Shown here piece by piece: positions 61,877-64,000 of a DNA stretch of 64,000 nucleotides (within the stretch, counting starts at the first letter, position 1; each line of letters starts with the position of its first letter). The position numbers and the translations under genes are program-made. The stretch covers positions 625,001-689,000 of the forward strand of contig NZ_JAQFIL010000001.1 of the NCBI RefSeq assembly GCF_029504655.1, written 5' to 3'. A model generated the notes under the pieces. That model did not search any database. It was not told the DNA's origin and worked only from the letters and a program-made list of their open reading frames with translations. Source of the stretch: Catalinimonas alkaloidigena (lineage in GTDB: Bacteria; Bacteroidota; Bacteroidia; Cytophagales; Cyclobacteriaceae).

Positions 61877-61990
61877 ATAATTTTTATATTAATTATAAAA
61901 TAATTATGAAAAATATAACTTAAATAAAAAATATTGTGAGAAATGATTGGAGTTAAGATAAGCTGAATTATAGCCTGTAAACACAATTAA

Positions 61991-62021
61991 TTGCTGCTGA
62001 TAAGCATAATTGCTAACTTCC
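61991..62021 (+). promoter_or_regulatory. Candidate promoter of the Tat-type esterase gene
   Basis: TTG (61991-61993), 20 bases, TAACTTCC (62014-62021; six of eight match if TA and TT are counted). If used, RNA starts near 62028, which supports the ATG at 62082 as start codon. Confidence 0.35.
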
Positions 62022-62081
62022 CTTTGTAATTCAACTTTTACTACTCACCACAAGCGTTTACTAGCAACTCATAACTTACAG

Positions 62082-63023
62082 ATGAAGAAGCCTGGAATAA
62101 AAAGAAGAAAATTCATTCAAAATACCTCCTTATTATTGGGTACAACCAGTTTAACTACCCTTACTACCATGATGCAGGAAAATGAGCCACGCGACCCGAA
62201 TCCCCCTTATCTGGGTGAAGAAATCAATCTTTGGGAAGATGAATCGCCTAATAATGGAAGTCATAAAAATTACCGTCCTAAGCTCAGGTTGTATTATCCT
62301 TCCCTGAAACGAAATTTGTACGAGAATAGAAAATTTCCAGTAGTGCTGATTTGTCCGGGAGGGGGATACCATGTGCAGGCGCATCATGAGGGGCAGCCTT
62401 TCGCGCAGTTATTTGCTCTGCATGGTATAGTAGGAGCAGTACTTACTTATCGTGTACATCCTGACCCCTATCCGGGAGCTTATGCCGATGCTACCCGAGC
62501 CATGCGTATCCTTCGTTCCAAAGCAGATCAATATCAATTGGATGCGAAGAAGGTGGGGATCATGGGCTTCAGCGCGGGAGGTCATCTGGCTTCCACTGTG
62601 GCTACGCAACCGGAATTGTATAAAGAACCCGAAGATGATTTGGTAGATCAATTTTCTGCCCGTCCTGAGAAAGTGATTTTGGGATATCCGGTGATTTCCT
62701 TTGAGGAGCATGCTCACCAAGGTTCGGTAAAAGCGCAGTTAGGGGAGAATCCTGATCCGCAGATGATGGAACAACTGTCCAATCAAAAACAGGTTACGGC
62801 TGATACCCCTCCTGCTTTTCTCTTTCATGCGGCGGATGATGGGGGAGTACCAATACAGAACAGCCTGATGTTTGCCAATGCCTGTGTGGAACATGAAGTG
62901 CCGCTGGAATTACATGTCTTTCCCAAAGGCGGACACGGTATGGGTATGGCTTTGGATAATCCCAGCCTAAGCATCTGGTCAGAAAACCTGATGAACTGGA
63001 TGGGAGATTGGAAGTTGGGGTAG
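62082..63023 (+). CDS. Exported alpha/beta hydrolase (acetylxylan-esterase/lipase-like) with Tat-type signal
   Basis: 313 residues. The ATG at 62082 gives MKKPGIKRRKFIQNTSLLLG, with the twin-arginine pattern RRKFIQ followed by a hydrophobic stretch. The frame upstream to 62010 lacks such features. The hydrolase core has the oxyanion motif VVLICPGGGYHVQAHHEG, the nucleophile GFSAGGHLASTVA (Ser about 173), PAFLFHAADDGGVPIQNSL with the acid, and PKGGHGMGMALDNPS with the His. This is the family often annotated endo-1,4-beta-xylanase-like or BD-FAE-like esterase. Probably deacetylates polysaccharide in the periplasm. A single gene with no partner seen. Confidence 0.9.
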   Translation: MKKPGIKRRKFIQNTSLLLGTTSLTTLTTMMQENEPRDPNPPYLGEEINLWEDESPNNGSHKNYRPKLRLYYPSLKRNLYENRKFPVVLICPGGGYHVQAHHEGQPFAQLFALHGIVGAVLTYRVHPDPYPGAYADATRAMRILRSKADQYQLDAKKVGIMGFSAGGHLASTVATQPELYKEPEDDLVDQFSARPEKVILGYPVISFEEHAHQGSVKAQLGENPDPQMMEQLSNQKQVTADTPPAFLFHAADDGGVPIQNSLMFANACVEHEVPLELHVFPKGGHGMGMALDNPSLSIWSENLMNWMGDWKLG

Positions 63024-63062
63024 GTTTACTATGTCTTTTTGATTTAGGGGATGTTTTTATTT

Positions 63063-64000
63063 TTATGAAAAAACTAAAGAAGTGAGCCATTCATCTAACA
63101 TATTATTGTCTTGTAAAAAATACTCTGAATCAGTATTTATTATCTTTAGTAATAAAATGCGAGTTAACTGATCTATCTCTTTTGAAATATTAATCAATTT
63201 TTCTCTTGACTTAAATTTTGAACCTAAATGTTGACCGTGGACAAATTTTGATCTAATTGTATAAGCAGTCTTTATTAGCTTAAAAGTATCTATCTTAGTT
63301 TCAAATTCTGATGCTAAATAATAGCTTATTCGTTCTGAGACTTTGTGGGTAACTTCAGAATTATCAGTCGTAAATAGAGTTTCAAAAATTGCTACATAAA
63401 ATGAGATTTTTAGTGGTAAAAAAGAGTTAGATCGAGCTAGAGATAAAAACATTAATGCCCTATCAATTCTGTTGCGATCATTGTAAGGAATATAATGCAT
63501 GCTGCCTAGAGTGGTTTGAGCATTATTAACAGGTTTGCTTTCAATGAACTTTTTTGCATCAAGTCCTTTATTCATTAAAGAAGCAGCTTTATGAAATATG
63601 GAATATGCATTTGCTAGCTCTTCGTATGAAAATTTTGTGTTTGTATATTCACCGCTTGCATTGCTATTAAAAATATTTCTGTATCTCGGATATGCATTAT
63701 TTTCCTCTATGTTATAAGTATAAAGTGTATCAGCATTAGATGAACAGTCTTTTATAAACCATAAACACATAAAAAAGAATTGTACATGTTCATGCTTAAT
63801 TTCAGAAAGTTTAATGTCACTATCTACTTTTAATTGTTTAAAATAATAAGAGCTATCTGCTTTAGAAAGCAAAAAAGGGTTGTTATCCAGCGAATAACAG
63901 GATTTTAGTCCAATGTTTGTTACAAATGTTTTGTTTTGAATTTCTTTTCTAAGGAGAGTTTTGTCATTTGAAATGATAAAATCTTCAACTTTAAATCCAT
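63063..64000 (-). CDS. HEPN-domain (Apea-like) protein, N-terminus beyond the window
   Basis: The minus-strand frame is open from the stop at 63063 to the window end (312 codons visible), so the N-terminus is missing; the TTG at 63872 is internal. The C-terminal 120 or so residues form a helical domain: LPLKISFYVAIFETLFTTD, VSERISYYLASEFETKIDTFK, and AYTIRSKFVHGQHLG, which contains the R-x4-H motif of HEPN proteins of the Apea-like group. The upstream part (EHVQFFFMCLWFIKDCS, YNIEENNAYPRYRNIF) is typical of such long cellular HEPN proteins. HEPN proteins include RNases in toxin and defence systems, but many Apea-like ones have no known role. The DNA is AT-richer than the neighbouring genes. 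Confidence 0.72.
   Translation of the reverse strand, partial: GFKVEDFIISNDKTLLRKEIQNKTFVTNIGLKSCYSLDNNPFLLSKADSSYYFKQLKVDSDIKLSEIKHEHVQFFFMCLWFIKDCSSNADTLYTYNIEENNAYPRYRNIFNSNASGEYTNTKFSYEELANAYSIFHKAASLMNKGLDAKKFIESKPVNNAQTTLGSMHYIPYNDRNRIDRALMFLSLARSNSFLPLKISFYVAIFETLFTTDNSEVTHKVSERISYYLASEFETKIDTFKLIKTAYTIRSKFVHGQHLGSKFKSREKLINISKEIDQLTRILLLKIINTDSEYFLQDNNMLDEWLTSLVFS

Noticed and set aside
1..64000. tRNA, rRNA, CRISPR arrays, integrases, complete insertion sequences, replication origin
   Set aside because: Looked for on both strands; no cloverleaf, regular spaced repeats, transposase motifs or DnaA-box clusters were recognised.

Overview
The window looks like chromosomal DNA of a Bacteroidota bacterium, most likely of the order Cytophagales. 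The evidence is: type IX secretion (T9SS) sorting domains of both type A and type B; a PorP/SprF protein next to an OmpA-family protein; two TonB receptors with an N-terminal carboxypeptidase-regulatory-like domain; a DUF4249 lipoprotein; a CzcA-TolC fusion pump; and Bacteroidota-type promoters (TTG, about 19-20 bases, TAnnTTTG). No phage, plasmid, tRNA, rRNA, CRISPR or intact insertion sequence was seen. The species cannot be named from the sequence alone.

Layout. 0-3 kb: end of a periplasmic-binding-fold protein, hemL, and an outer-membrane protein. 3-11.3 kb: histidine genes hisG-hisD-hisC and hisB on the minus strand, separated by an inward-inserted plus-strand TonB receptor/DUF4249 pair. 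11.6-16.5 kb: aminopeptidase P, a 770-base gene graveyard, a BamA/TamA-like surface antigen and two small proteins. 17-20 kb: an atypical Nramp-like transporter behind a palindrome-rich gap, and a DUF3500 protein. 20-26 kb: a heavy-metal efflux operon (Cys/His-rich small protein, CzcA-TolC fusion, His-rich adaptor). 26-33.6 kb: SpoIIAA-like protein, DUF4301, penicillin-binding protein 1A, S9-type hydrolase plus TauE-like exporter, and a TIGR04283 glycosyltransferase. 33.6-37.2 kb: two tandem T9SS cargo genes sharing a 608-base direct repeat; one appears to be decaying. 37.5-44.2 kb: an alpha/beta hydrolase, then a TonB receptor followed by two surface phosphoesterases. 44.6-47.2 kb: a glycosyltransferase pair after a very AT-rich gap. 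47.4-50.4 kb: an AddB-like Fe-S nuclease. 50.5-57.3 kb: T9SS type B cargo, PorP/SprF, a PorE-like OmpA protein, and an S74-chaperone fibre protein, all on one strand. 57.3-64 kb: outer-membrane protein, M19 dipeptidase, gamma carbonic anhydrase, LVIVD/DUF4114 lipoprotein, Tat-type esterase, and a partial HEPN protein.

How the genes work together. The clearest functional units are the metal-efflux operon, the histidine genes, the receptor-plus-phosphoesterase block (probably scavenging of phosphorylated organics at the cell surface), and the T9SS/PorP/PorE/fibre block (a probable surface-structure module). The best candidates for something not yet described are that last block, the repeated TTTATC-N3-GATAAA operator-like sites beside the Nramp-like gene, and the recombining T9SS cargo pair. 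All coordinates were read by eye. Family assignments rest on recognised motifs, not on searches.
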